Assembly: GCF_003260195.1 (NCBI RefSeq)
Contig: NZ_QEIH01000009.1
Location: 1-64,000 of the forward strand
DNA length: 64,000 nucleotides
Source of the DNA: Lutibacter citreus
GTDB taxonomy: Bacteria; Bacteroidota; Bacteroidia; Flavobacteriales; Flavobacteriaceae
Direction of reading: 5' to 3'
Shown here: in pieces, positions 9,801 through 17,476 of the stretch
How positions within the stretch are numbered: position 1 is the first letter of the stretch
Layout: each line of letters begins with the position of its first letter
Notes under the pieces: model-generated
Seen by the model: only the letters and a program-made list of their open reading frames with translations
Databases searched by the model: none
What the model was told of the DNA's origin: nothing
Program-made: the position numbers and the translations under genes

Positions 9801-10407
9801 CAATAATAAACTCTTGAGTAATATAACCAATATATGAAAATCGGATATAACCTCCTTTTGACGCTCGTACACTAAATTTCCCATCAAAATCTGTTGCAAC
9901 TCCTTTAGCTAATTTATCTCCAACATTTCCCGTAATTACGTTTACTCCAGGCAATGAATTACCTTCCATGTCTGAAACAGTACCAGTTATAGTAAGTTGT
10001 TGGATTTCAATTTCTTCTTCAGAATTATTTTTAATAGGTATTTTCTTATTTAAAACAATGGTATTATCATCTGTTAAATAGTAAGTATATCCACTATTCT
10101 CCAAACTAAGATTTAATAATTTTTCCGTTTTAATTATCCCCTTTTTTAGTTTAATTAAAGGTGAATTTGTAAACAAATCTGTACTATAAATGAATGTATA
10201 ATCAGTTTGACTATCTATCAACTCAAATACCTGATCAATGGTTAATTCCATATTACGGTTAATATTAATCTTTGAATTTTGTGAAAAACCATTATTTGGT
10301 GTAATTGCGAAGGTAAGTGTGCAAAACAAGAATATAAATGCTCTCATAATTGATTTAAATATTTTCTTTCTTATAAAAAGAAAAAAGCTAGTAAAATTAA
10401 TTTCCAT
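6862..10407 (-). CDS. SusC/RagA-like TonB-dependent outer-membrane receptor with STN domain
   Basis: 1181 residues. The better start may be Met21 (10347), which gives a clean signal peptide MRAFIFLFCTLTFAITP. Domains in order: secretin/TonB N-terminal STN domain (~50-115, the part that talks to a FecR anti-sigma factor), carboxypeptidase-like beta-sandwich (~135-215), plug with TIRGVSTINAINDPLIVVDG (~260-300), then the 22-strand barrel ending in the aromatic NFSANF. The STN domain together with the FecR gene directly upstream and the ECF sigma gene beyond indicates cell-surface signalling: ligand binding should switch on the cluster. It partners with the SusD-like protein. Confidence 0.93.
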   Translation of the reverse strand: MEINFTSFFLFIRKKIFKSIMRAFIFLFCTLTFAITPNNGFSQNSKININRNMELTIDQVFELIDSQTDYTFIYSTDLFTNSPLIKLKKGIIKTEKLLNLSLENSGYTYYLTDDNTIVLNKKIPIKNNSEEEIEIQQLTITGTVSDMEGNSLPGVNVITGNVGDKLAKGVATDFDGKFSVRASKGGYIRFSYIGYITQEFIIENQTEFNIVLKENVSGLEEVVISTGYQKISKERTTGSFQQVGLEVLDTKISQDILSKLEGEVSGVLFDDQDGPTIRGVSTINAINDPLIVVDGFPITQDFNSINANDIKDVTVLKDAAAASIWGIRAANGVIVITTKKGNKNGKPQIDVSTNFSVTPKDNLQDLPYASTNSFLEYEKHKADYEWAILPTGSSQPAFSKGLETYLLLNDGQITQSQADAIIDGLRGIDSRKEFSKLFMDDEYWSQYNVGVSGGGNNSTYRGSISYNKNQNSGFFAGNESDQLTASMRNSFDLGSKFTVNTDINFTTSKGTSNGMTSSDYSTLFQYQSILDDQGNYIPQPRGISQDFKDLKVAEGYPYNWDYNLQQEFDNKNNESRTTLMRIQTSIEYDIFDFLSLKGSYQYEWSNINSTQLSNENTYSARNLVNTYTSFDTTTNGLVSHVGKGSLFSTQNRIDKAHQGRLQLNFDKSFNDGMHKVNALLGYEVRQELYNGSSLSLYGYDPQSLSSVNVAFGERVLVTPATGTRSINNPNTVSEDEDRYISSYANVGYTYNNKYTFTSSIRLDDTNLFGASNNYRKVPLYSFGGKWDLHKENFMNNASNVDRLSLRVSYGVNGNSDNSTSPFLQATVSRGYPADILFAFISDVKNPGLRLEKVYVTNLGVDFGLFNGIVNGGIEYYIRKSEDLLAPVSFPSVYGFNSAIINAGKMENKGFDFNANVKVLDKSAFKYNTTLNFSYNKNEVTEVDVPEQTIDTYLNSQPLNNKPLRYIYSYQFAGLDANGDPLTIDENGQLIDVNGQTEVNGIKEDARIVNPEALVYGGTTTPKYYGAWINNISYKNFYLRSLITYKLGHVFRNTDILVYNRNQYIDANIHKDFENRWQNPGDENTTIIPRIPTTSGDATIGYSTYANGNQFIDSASHIRFKEVVLGYNFDSKLLKQIGLNNLSISAQARNLGLINFNKWDKDPESLVLPTNPTYTLNFSANF

Positions 10408-10450
10408 AAATTTGTTTGTTAGTTATTGATTAATAATTAATACTTATTTA

Positions 10451-10490
10451 GGAATGAAGTTAAAGTTGTAGGAGACCACGACTTCATTCC
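10451..10490 (-). terminator. Intercistronic hairpin between FecR and SusC genes
   Basis: The perfect arms GGAATGAAGT (10451-10460) and ACTTCATTCC (10481-10490) enclose a 20-base loop. It lies between the FecR stop and the SusC start, so it may uncouple the regulator from the transport genes or protect mRNA ends. The T-run follows on the plus strand only, so it is not a classic terminator for the minus-strand operon. Confidence 0.6.
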
Positions 10491-10496
10491 TTCTTT

Positions 10497-11645
10497 TTAT
10501 TTTAAATAAATTTTATTTTCTTTAATTTCATATTTTATGTTATTTGTGTTTTTAAATGATTGTAAAATATTTTCAATGTTTTGATTTTTACTTAACACCC
10601 CATTGAATTTTATTTTAAATAAATTTTTATTTTCAATAATAAATTCAACATTATACCATCTAGATAAAAGATTAATTGTTTCATTAAAAGACAATTCAGA
10701 AAAACTAAAATAGCCACTTTTCCAGGATACAACATTTTTAACATCCACAGTTTTAATTAAAAAAGCATCTGTTTCTTTCGTGAAGACAAGTTGTTGATTT
10801 GGAACAAGCAAACTCATTTCGTTATTAGTTTTTACAGCAACTTTACCCTCAACTAGTGTTGTGGTCGCAATTTTTTCTTCCTTATAGGCTTTTACATTAA
10901 ACTCTGTACCTAAAACTTCAATTTCTTGCTCTAATAAGTTAACTATAAAACTATCTCCATTATGATCTGTACTTGGTGAAACATCAAAATAAGCTTCTCC
11001 ATATAATAATTCTATTTTTCGAGGTTCTCCTTCTTTAAAAGCAATTGGATATTTCAATTTTGAATCGGCATTCAACCAAACCTTTGTTCCATCAGATAAT
11101 TCTATAAAAAATTCACCTCCCCTAGGAATTGTTAAATAATTATAAGCAAGCTTTTCTGCTTGTTTATCAATTTCAGATTGATAAACTATTTTTTTACCGT
11201 CTGAACTCACTTTATTATTTTTGTAAACCTTACCCTTTTCTAAAGCAACAGTTGAACCGTCCTCTAATGTTAGCGTAGCTTTATCTGTTCCAATTGGAAT
11301 TTTGTTATCAATTACTACTTTAGAAGTAGTTTTAACCTGATTTTTAGTTAAAAAATATCCTGTAGAAATTAAAAGAATAATAGCAGCTGCATATTTTAAA
11401 TACTTATACATTATTAAACTTTTAGGTTTCGATTCGATTTTACCCATAACTTCGTCCAAAGTGTTATTATAGTCAAACTTAACTTTTGAATTTATTAAAT
11501 AATTCAATTCAACATATTCGTCAAAATAAGCTCTATTTTTTTCTATTTCAAGAAATTGTTTTAGTTTAACTTGCTCATCTAAAGTTGCTGTATTTTCAAC
11601 AAACTTAATTATCAATTTATCAATGTTTTTATCCAACATCTTCAT
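10497..11645 (-). CDS. FecR-family anti-sigma factor
   Basis: 382 residues; the start may also be Met3. The cytoplasmic N-terminal part (~1-83) would bind the sigma factor, and one membrane segment follows at ~85-103 (YAAAIILLISTGYFL). The periplasmic FecR domain (~165-290) has the typical LSDGTKVWLNADSKLKYP and GEAYFDVSP stretches. The C-terminal DUF4974-like domain (~310-382) is of the kind that meets the STN domain of SusC. It is divergent from the ECF sigma gene and directly upstream of SusC, as in surface-signalling systems. It should hold the sigma factor inactive until the receptor is loaded. Confidence 0.92.
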   Translation of the reverse strand: MKMLDKNIDKLIIKFVENTATLDEQVKLKQFLEIEKNRAYFDEYVELNYLINSKVKFDYNNTLDEVMGKIESKPKSLIMYKYLKYAAAIILLISTGYFLTKNQVKTTSKVVIDNKIPIGTDKATLTLEDGSTVALEKGKVYKNNKVSSDGKKIVYQSEIDKQAEKLAYNYLTIPRGGEFFIELSDGTKVWLNADSKLKYPIAFKEGEPRKIELLYGEAYFDVSPSTDHNGDSFIVNLLEQEIEVLGTEFNVKAYKEEKIATTTLVEGKVAVKTNNEMSLLVPNQQLVFTKETDAFLIKTVDVKNVVSWKSGYFSFSELSFNETINLLSRWYNVEFIIENKNLFKIKFNGVLSKNQNIENILQSFKNTNNIKYEIKENKIYLK

Positions 11646-11746
11646 ATTATTTAGTTATATGTAGTAATAATTATAAAAAACCCTCTATTTAATAGTTTTT
11701 TTTTCCATTTTTGTAGTTAAATAATAATTAAATAAATCATAAAATA

Positions 11747-12292
11747 ATTTTAAATCAAGACTTAAATAGTGTCCATAAAAATTTAAAAGAAGGTAACGTT
11801 CTTTATTTTAAAGAGTTATATACCACTTACTACGAAAAATTATGTATTTATTCTTTAAACTACACCAGTGATAAAGAACTTGCCCAAGATATTGTTCAGG
11901 ATACATTTATGTACATTTGGGACAATAGAAAGAAAATTATTATAACAACTTCTATCAATAGTTTTTTATATAAAATTGTTTATAACAAAATTATGGATTC
12001 TCACAGGGGAAAGAATAAAATGGATAAAACTCTTTTATCATATTACAATGAAGCTATTGATAAAGTGGTAGAATCTAATAGTGATTACAAAGATTTAAGA
12101 TTAAAAAAATTAGAAGAGTGCCTTCAATTACTCCCAAAAAGATGTCAATTGGTTTTTTTAGAAAAGAAAGTTTCCGGATTAAAGAATAAGGAAATTGCCA
12201 GTAATTTAAACATCTCCTTAAAAACAGTAGAAGGTCATGTTTCTAGAGGTTATAAGTTTTTAAAAAGTTGTATGAGTGAGTCTTTAAATTAG
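11747..12292 (+). CDS. ECF RNA polymerase sigma factor, start codon unclear
   Basis: The frame is open from 11732 to 12292. It encodes sigma region 2 (NVLYFKELYTTYYEKLCIYS, then ELAQDIVQDTFMYIWD) and region 4 (LPKRCQLVFLEKKVSGLKNKEIA with NISLKTVEGHVSRGYKFL). The first ATG is at 11909, inside region 2, and would give a useless fragment. Upstream there is no ATG, GTG or TTG, only ATT at 11747 or ATA at 11732 and 11744. Homologues usually begin just before the NQDLNSVHKN stretch, so 11747 is given as the most likely start. Either a rare ATT start is used or the start codon was lost by mutation. The predicted partner is the divergent FecR. Confidence 0.7.
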   Translation: MLNQDLNSVHKNLKEGNVLYFKELYTTYYEKLCIYSLNYTSDKELAQDIVQDTFMYIWDNRKKIIITTSINSFLYKIVYNKIMDSHRGKNKMDKTLLSYYNEAIDKVVESNSDYKDLRLKKLEECLQLLPKRCQLVFLEKKVSGLKNKEIASNLNISLKTVEGHVSRGYKFLKSCMSESLN

Positions 12293-12347
12293 TTTATACA
12301 TCTCCTAAGCGTGTGTTTCTAACTATTGAGTTTACTGAGGTTCTAGT

Positions 12348-13085
12348 GTGATGGAATTCGAAGTTGATTTTCAGTCTGATAATTTCCGTTATAATACAGG
12401 TTTAAAAAATGCAATACTTGGTGTTCATTATTATAATTTGGCCTTAGAAGAGAATTGTTTTAAGAAAAAGTTACCCTTATTAAATTGTATTGTACAACAG
12501 AATTTTAATGTTTTTAACCATAAGTATAGCGTACTTATAAGAGGTAGTGTTGCCTATAAAACAACAAAAAACAGGTTAGATGTTACTTTATTACAAAACT
12601 TTGCAAATGCATTTTGGTTGGGTCATACTCATTAGTTTTATCAAGATATGTTTTATGCTAATAATGAAAACGCAAGGTTAATGGCTGTAGCAAGATCTGT
12701 ATCTGGAAGTCCTGTTTATTTGTCTTATGAAACTAAAAATATTGATACAACATATTTGACGCCACTTACTTATAAAGATGGTCATCTTTTGAGATTAAGT
12801 ATTTCGTATAATTGCTCTACTTACCAGTGAGACAGCTATTATAATGGCTTGTCCATAATTGGTCGTCCTAATAAATATTTACCAGCTTCCGGATATAAGT
12901 TACTTAGAATTGATGAAGAAAAAATAACGGTAAAAATGATTGAAGATGGTCCATTAATGTTATGGTCCAAAACAAAAGTTCCATCATCCGATAATTTTAA
13001 ATTCACAAAAATGTCAAATGGTTTATGGCTTGGTGAACTATTGAAATCTACTAGTAATATGGAATATACAATTGTTAATTTATAG
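12348..13085 (+). pseudogene. GH36-like (raffinose synthase/Sip1 type) alpha-galactosidase remnant
   Basis: Three open stretches (12348-12635, 12648-12830, 12849-13085) all lie in one frame and are parted only by TAG at 12633 and TGA at 12828. Read through, they give VDFQSDNFRYNTGLKNA, then DMFYANNENARLMAVARSVS followed by GSPVYLS, then LLRIDEEKITVKM. This matches the C-terminal half of plant-type raffinose synthase/Sip1 GH36 proteins, where a VDFQ-like motif carries the nucleophile and DMFxS...AVSGGPVYVSD follows. The first several hundred residues are missing. It lies just before the sulfatase locus and was probably an alpha-galactosidase of it. Not functional as it stands. Confidence 0.7.
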
Positions 13086-13191
13086 AGGTCTTTTTTTTGA
13101 TTTTAACATAGTTTTCAGTGTTTAAGATGTAAATTCTATGGGATAATTATGTTGAATTATATTGTTTTAATACTATTTAGCATATGTGCAA

Positions 13192-13243
13192 CATTTGTGG
13201 GTGTCAAATGAGAATTACAGAACAAAGGAAGTTAATACCTTTG
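13192..13243 (+). promoter_or_regulatory. Predicted promoter and operator of the sulfatase/glycosidase locus
   Basis: TACCTTTG at 13236-13243 matches the Bacteroidota -7 box TAnnTTTG exactly, 85 bases before the first sulfatase start. A perfect dyad CATTTG-N7-CAAATG lies at 13192-13210, centred about 35 bases upstream of the box, a usual activator position. The promoter call is pattern-based; the dyad role is inference. Confidence 0.5.
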
Positions 13244-13327
13244 AGAAAAACTATGAAATAGGTTTGTAAATACAAATCAAAATTTAACGGAATTAAAATT
13301 TAACTACACAACTTTATATAATTTAAA

Positions 13328-14815
13328 ATGATTAAAACTACCACATCCATTTTAATATTATTGTTTTCAATAGTATTAATGTCATTTAATTTTTCTAACA
13401 ATAAGAAAAAAGATTCAGTCACTTCATCTATTGAAGGAACTATAAGTAAACCAAATATTATTTACATTCTTGCTGACGATCTTGGTTATGGAGATTTAAG
13501 TTGTTACGGACAACAAAAATTTTCAACACCAAATATAGATAAACTAGCTTCTCAGGGAATGTTGTTTACACAGCATTATTCAGGAAGTACGGTTTGTGCA
13601 CCATCTCGTTCAGCTCTTTTAACGGGTATGCATACGGGGCACACCGTTGTTAGAGGAAATAAGGAAATACAACCAGAAGGACAGTACCCAATACCAGATA
13701 ATACATATACTTTAGCTGAAGTAATGAAAAAAGCAGGTTATACAACTGGTGCTTTTGGAAAATGGGGTTTAGGTTTTCCTGGTTCAGAAGGAGATCCTGT
13801 AAATCAGGGGTTTGATACTTTTTATGGATATAATTGTCAACGATTAGGGCATAAATATTTTCCAGATCATTTATGGTCTAATAGAGATTCTATTGTTTTA
13901 AAAGGAAATGAAAATTTAGGAAACAAAATATATGCACCGAGTGTAATTCACGAAAAAACCATTCAATTTATTGAGCAAAATAAGGATAAACCATTTTTTG
14001 CTTACGTGGCTTCTATTATTCCTCATGCAGAATTGGCTGCTCCAGAGGTTCTTATGGAAAAATATAGAAATAAGTTTTTACCAGAAAAGGTTTATAAGGA
14101 TACCAGTTCTGTTGCGGAGTTAAAGAACGGTGCGTACCAGTCTCAAAAAGAATCTCACGCCGCTTTTGCAGCTATGATAGATTTGTTAGATCAGCAAGTA
14201 GGTGAAATAATGAATAAAGTTGAAGAATTAGGTATTGCAGATAATACAATTATTATTATCACATCAGATAATGGACCTCATAAAGAAGGTGGTGCTGATC
14301 CAAAATATTTTAATAGTAACGGTGTTTTTAAAGGAACAAAAAGAGATTTATATGAAGGAGGAATTAGAGTTCCTATGATTGTGAAATGGCCAGGAAAAGT
14401 AAAAGAAAATAGTAAATCAAATCATGTTTCTGCTTTTTGGGATGTTTTTCCAACATTTGCTGATATTACTGGTGTTGAAAAACCTAAAAATATAGATGGT
14501 ATTTCATTTTTGCCAGAATTATTAGGGAATACTAAAGAGCAAAAAGAACATGAATATTTATATTGGGAGTTTCATGAGAAAGGAGGCCGTCAGGCTGTAA
14601 GAATGGGAGATTGGAAGGCTGTAAAATATCAGGTGCTTAAAAACCCAAATGCTCCAATTAAGTTGTATGATTTATCTAAAGATCCAGGTGAAAAAAATAA
14701 TATTGCTACTCAAAATCCTGAAATAGTTTTAAAAATGGAGACTATAATTAAGGAAGCAAGAACTCCATCAGATGTATTTACATTTAGTCAGAAAACTTTT
14801 TTAAACGTTGATTAA
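13328..14815 (+). CDS. Type I (S1) sulfatase, arylsulfatase A-like
   Basis: 495 residues with an N-terminal hydrophobic export segment. The metal site opens with ILADDLGYGD (Asp50, Asp51), and the formylglycine motif is CAPSR with Cys90, followed by LLTG. GAFGKWGLG carries the conserved Lys, and IIITSDNGPH supplies the second metal pair. It should hydrolyse sulfate esters on an algal or similar glycan after Cys-to-formylglycine conversion by a maturase that is not in this window. It is the first gene after the predicted promoter and lies 10 bases before the GH-A gene. The C-terminus is of the usual family length. Subfamily was not assigned. Confidence 0.93.
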   Translation: MIKTTTSILILLFSIVLMSFNFSNNKKKDSVTSSIEGTISKPNIIYILADDLGYGDLSCYGQQKFSTPNIDKLASQGMLFTQHYSGSTVCAPSRSALLTGMHTGHTVVRGNKEIQPEGQYPIPDNTYTLAEVMKKAGYTTGAFGKWGLGFPGSEGDPVNQGFDTFYGYNCQRLGHKYFPDHLWSNRDSIVLKGNENLGNKIYAPSVIHEKTIQFIEQNKDKPFFAYVASIIPHAELAAPEVLMEKYRNKFLPEKVYKDTSSVAELKNGAYQSQKESHAAFAAMIDLLDQQVGEIMNKVEELGIADNTIIIITSDNGPHKEGGADPKYFNSNGVFKGTKRDLYEGGIRVPMIVKWPGKVKENSKSNHVSAFWDVFPTFADITGVEKPKNIDGISFLPELLGNTKEQKEHEYLYWEFHEKGGRQAVRMGDWKAVKYQVLKNPNAPIKLYDLSKDPGEKNNIATQNPEIVLKMETIIKEARTPSDVFTFSQKTFLNVD

Positions 14816-14825
14816 GCAAAATATT

Positions 14826-17429
14826 ATGAACACAATAAAACGAGTTATATTATTTTTTATTTGTTTGGTTTTTCAATTATCTCATTCGCAAGTAAAGCAA
14901 GGTGTAATAAATATTGATACAAAAAACGGACACTCTATAAAAATCGGTTCTAGCGGATTTAATGTTAGAATAGCAGATAAAAGCTGGAGCTATTTACATC
15001 CAGATTTCAGAAAAGCAGTTCACGAGTTAAATCCAGGATGGTTAAGATATTTTTCGGGAACTATGGGAGATGCATTTAGTAGTGCAACTGGTCAATATGA
15101 TATTGATTATGCAATGATGTTTGATCATTCTAAACAATATCTTAAAGGGTATAGGTTTACGGAAGTTAAAGGGCCACATCGTATTATTGACTTATACCAA
15201 TTATTAGGAGAAATTAATGGTAAATTAATTATTACAATTAACGGTTTTACCGATACTCCTGAAATGACACGAGAGCTAGCGAGATTTTGTAAAAATAATA
15301 ATATTGAAGTAGCTACATGGCAATTTTGTAACGAACCTTATTTTTATGTTCCTCATAGAGAGCGATATTGGTGGAATAATGGTTATGATTATGCTGCAAA
15401 GATGAAACCACATGCGGATGTTATTAAAGAGGTTTTTCCTGATGCATTTCTTACTTTAAATAATACTTGGGACGGTATTTGGGGGTTCATGAAAGAAATT
15501 AATAATTATCAAAAAGAGCAAGGCGCTTATTGGAATGTGTTTTCTAAACATTCTTACGCTCCACATACTGGTAAAAAAGAAACAATAGAGAAAGCTTACA
15601 AAAGAGCAAATACAAAGCTTTTAGAGGCGACTTCTATGGAAGCAATGCAAGAAATTGAAGATTATACGTGGGATAATGTACCTATGGTTATTACTGAATT
15701 TGGAGTGTGGAATGCTCCATTAAATGGTATTTATTCTAGTATTTATAATATAGAATATGTTATGCGTCAGTTGCAACATCCAAATACTTGGTATGTAGGA
15801 GCTCATGAGGTAAGTAGTAAGTACTCGCCTAAAATAAATATTAATAAGCAAATTGAAGAGGCTTATGAAAATGGGTCTAAACTTCAAACCGATAGTATTT
15901 TAACGGGGATAAATAGAACGTTAGAAGGTAAAGCTTATGAAATTTATCATGATGTAACCAATCATTCAGATTTTATTTTTAATTCTAATGTTACAAATGG
16001 TTTTGAAGCTCCAGGATTAAAAAACACTATTGAAACTGGTTTTTTTACCCAATCATATCGTGGGATTAATGGTTTCGATTATTTAGTTTTTACTAACAGA
16101 ACAGCACAATCAAAAGATTTTGATATAATTATTGATGGTGTTTCCTTAAATAAGGAGATAGAAGTGAATTATATTTCTGCAGATTCATTAAAGGTTCTAA
16201 ATACAGAAATACAAAGTACAGTTTATAGTAAAGGAAAAATTAATATCCCACCGTTTAGTGTATCTATTGCCAAATGGAGTTCTAAATTGGTAACTAAGCC
16301 GGCAAAACCTACTATTTATAAAGGTGAAATATTAGCCTCAGGTGTTAAATTAACTTGGGGAAAAATAGAAAATGTACAACGTTATACTATTTTTTATGGT
16401 GAAGGTGCTAACAATTTAATTCAAAAAATTAAGGTTGAAGATCCTTCTGTAAATTCAATAGAAATTGACAAGTTGAAAAAGGGAACTATATATTATTTTA
16501 AAATAAACGCCGAAAATAAACAAGGTTTAAGCGAATTTTCAAATGAAGTTGTTATAAAAAACAGTATTCCAACAACACCAGAAATATTTAAAACTTCTAG
16601 GAGGAATACAACGGCTACTATTTTTTGGAAAAGTGTACCTAATGCTACTGGATATAAACTTAAATATATAAACGAAACCAATAATAAAGAGACCTTAGTG
16701 GAGACTAACAATGTTTTTGGTTTTAGAGTAGAAGGGTTGGATTATAATGTTAGTTATAAATTTTCCGTTGCGGCATACAATGGTCTAGGTCTTGGTGAGT
16801 TTTCAAAAACGGAAACACTTGTGTTATCAGAAAAAGTGCCGTTAAGTCCACGGAATGTATCTGCAATTAGAGATTTAGAAGGACATGTGTCTGTAAAATG
16901 GATAGAACAAGACTCAATTCTTCCAGAAACTACCTATAATGTTTATAGAGGAGAGGAACTTCATAAGTATCAAAAAATAGCAAATGGAATTAAAGGAGCA
17001 ACATTTAAAGATATTTCTGCAGAGAAAAATAAAATTTATTTTTATACGGTAAAAGCTGAAACATCTGCAGGTGAAAGTAATTTTTATCCAAACACAGCTA
17101 CGTTATTTGGTGCAGATGAAGAGTATTTAATTGATATAATGAATGTTGAAAAGCAAGAAAATGGCTATTTGTTTAAAGTAGCATTTAAAAATATTTTATT
17201 AGACGGAGAATATTCTTATGGTCTTAAAATTGAGAATATTTCATATTTAACAGTTGAAGAGCAAATAGTAAAAGGTAAAAACTTGTCAAATAATTCAAAA
17301 ACTTTTGAGGTATTTGTCCCTAATTCTGAATTAGTGAAAAAATCTAAATACTCAATTAAGGCATTTATTAACACCAACGGTAAAAACCTTTTTAGCAATT
17401 TACCAGATAAAAATATTCAAACAGATTAA
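14826..17429 (+). CDS. Clan GH-A glycoside hydrolase with FnIII domains, probably endo-acting
   Basis: 867 residues from the ATG at 14826 (an upstream TTG at 14808 overlaps the sulfatase stop and is less likely). A signal peptide ends near HSQVK. The N-terminal ~400 residues read like a (beta/alpha)8 barrel: FCNEPYFY offers acid/base Glu170 after strand 4, and MVITEFGV offers nucleophile Glu291 after strand 7, the clan GH-A arrangement. A beta-sandwich follows (~400-495), then about three fibronectin III repeats (~495-770) and a short C-terminal region. The exact family was not recognised; it has the feel of the agarase/porphyranase/carrageenase-type GH-A families. It lies between two sulfatases and is the only obvious chain-cutting candidate in the locus. 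Confidence 0.7.
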   Translation: MNTIKRVILFFICLVFQLSHSQVKQGVINIDTKNGHSIKIGSSGFNVRIADKSWSYLHPDFRKAVHELNPGWLRYFSGTMGDAFSSATGQYDIDYAMMFDHSKQYLKGYRFTEVKGPHRIIDLYQLLGEINGKLIITINGFTDTPEMTRELARFCKNNNIEVATWQFCNEPYFYVPHRERYWWNNGYDYAAKMKPHADVIKEVFPDAFLTLNNTWDGIWGFMKEINNYQKEQGAYWNVFSKHSYAPHTGKKETIEKAYKRANTKLLEATSMEAMQEIEDYTWDNVPMVITEFGVWNAPLNGIYSSIYNIEYVMRQLQHPNTWYVGAHEVSSKYSPKININKQIEEAYENGSKLQTDSILTGINRTLEGKAYEIYHDVTNHSDFIFNSNVTNGFEAPGLKNTIETGFFTQSYRGINGFDYLVFTNRTAQSKDFDIIIDGVSLNKEIEVNYISADSLKVLNTEIQSTVYSKGKINIPPFSVSIAKWSSKLVTKPAKPTIYKGEILASGVKLTWGKIENVQRYTIFYGEGANNLIQKIKVEDPSVNSIEIDKLKKGTIYYFKINAENKQGLSEFSNEVVIKNSIPTTPEIFKTSRRNTTATIFWKSVPNATGYKLKYINETNNKETLVETNNVFGFRVEGLDYNVSYKFSVAAYNGLGLGEFSKTETLVLSEKVPLSPRNVSAIRDLEGHVSVKWIEQDSILPETTYNVYRGEELHKYQKIANGIKGATFKDISAEKNKIYFYTVKAETSAGESNFYPNTATLFGADEEYLIDIMNVEKQENGYLFKVAFKNILLDGEYSYGLKIENISYLTVEEQIVKGKNLSNNSKTFEVFVPNSELVKKSKYSIKAFINTNGKNLFSNLPDKNIQTD

Positions 17430-17476
17430 ATTTTATTTTACCGACATAAATGTTCTAAATTAAAAAACACCAAAGA

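Noticed and set aside
12348-13085. Three separate small genes, or read-through/selenocysteine decoding at the TGA
   Set aside because: All pieces share one frame and join to one GH36-like text. The upstream half of the gene is missing and one stop is TAG, so decay is simpler than recoding. No SECIS-like element was recognised.
14808-14825. TTG start for the GH-A gene
   Set aside because: It overlaps the preceding stop codon; the ATG at 14826 gives a clean signal peptide. The same reasoning moved the starts at 22614 and 48736 to the nearby ATG codons.
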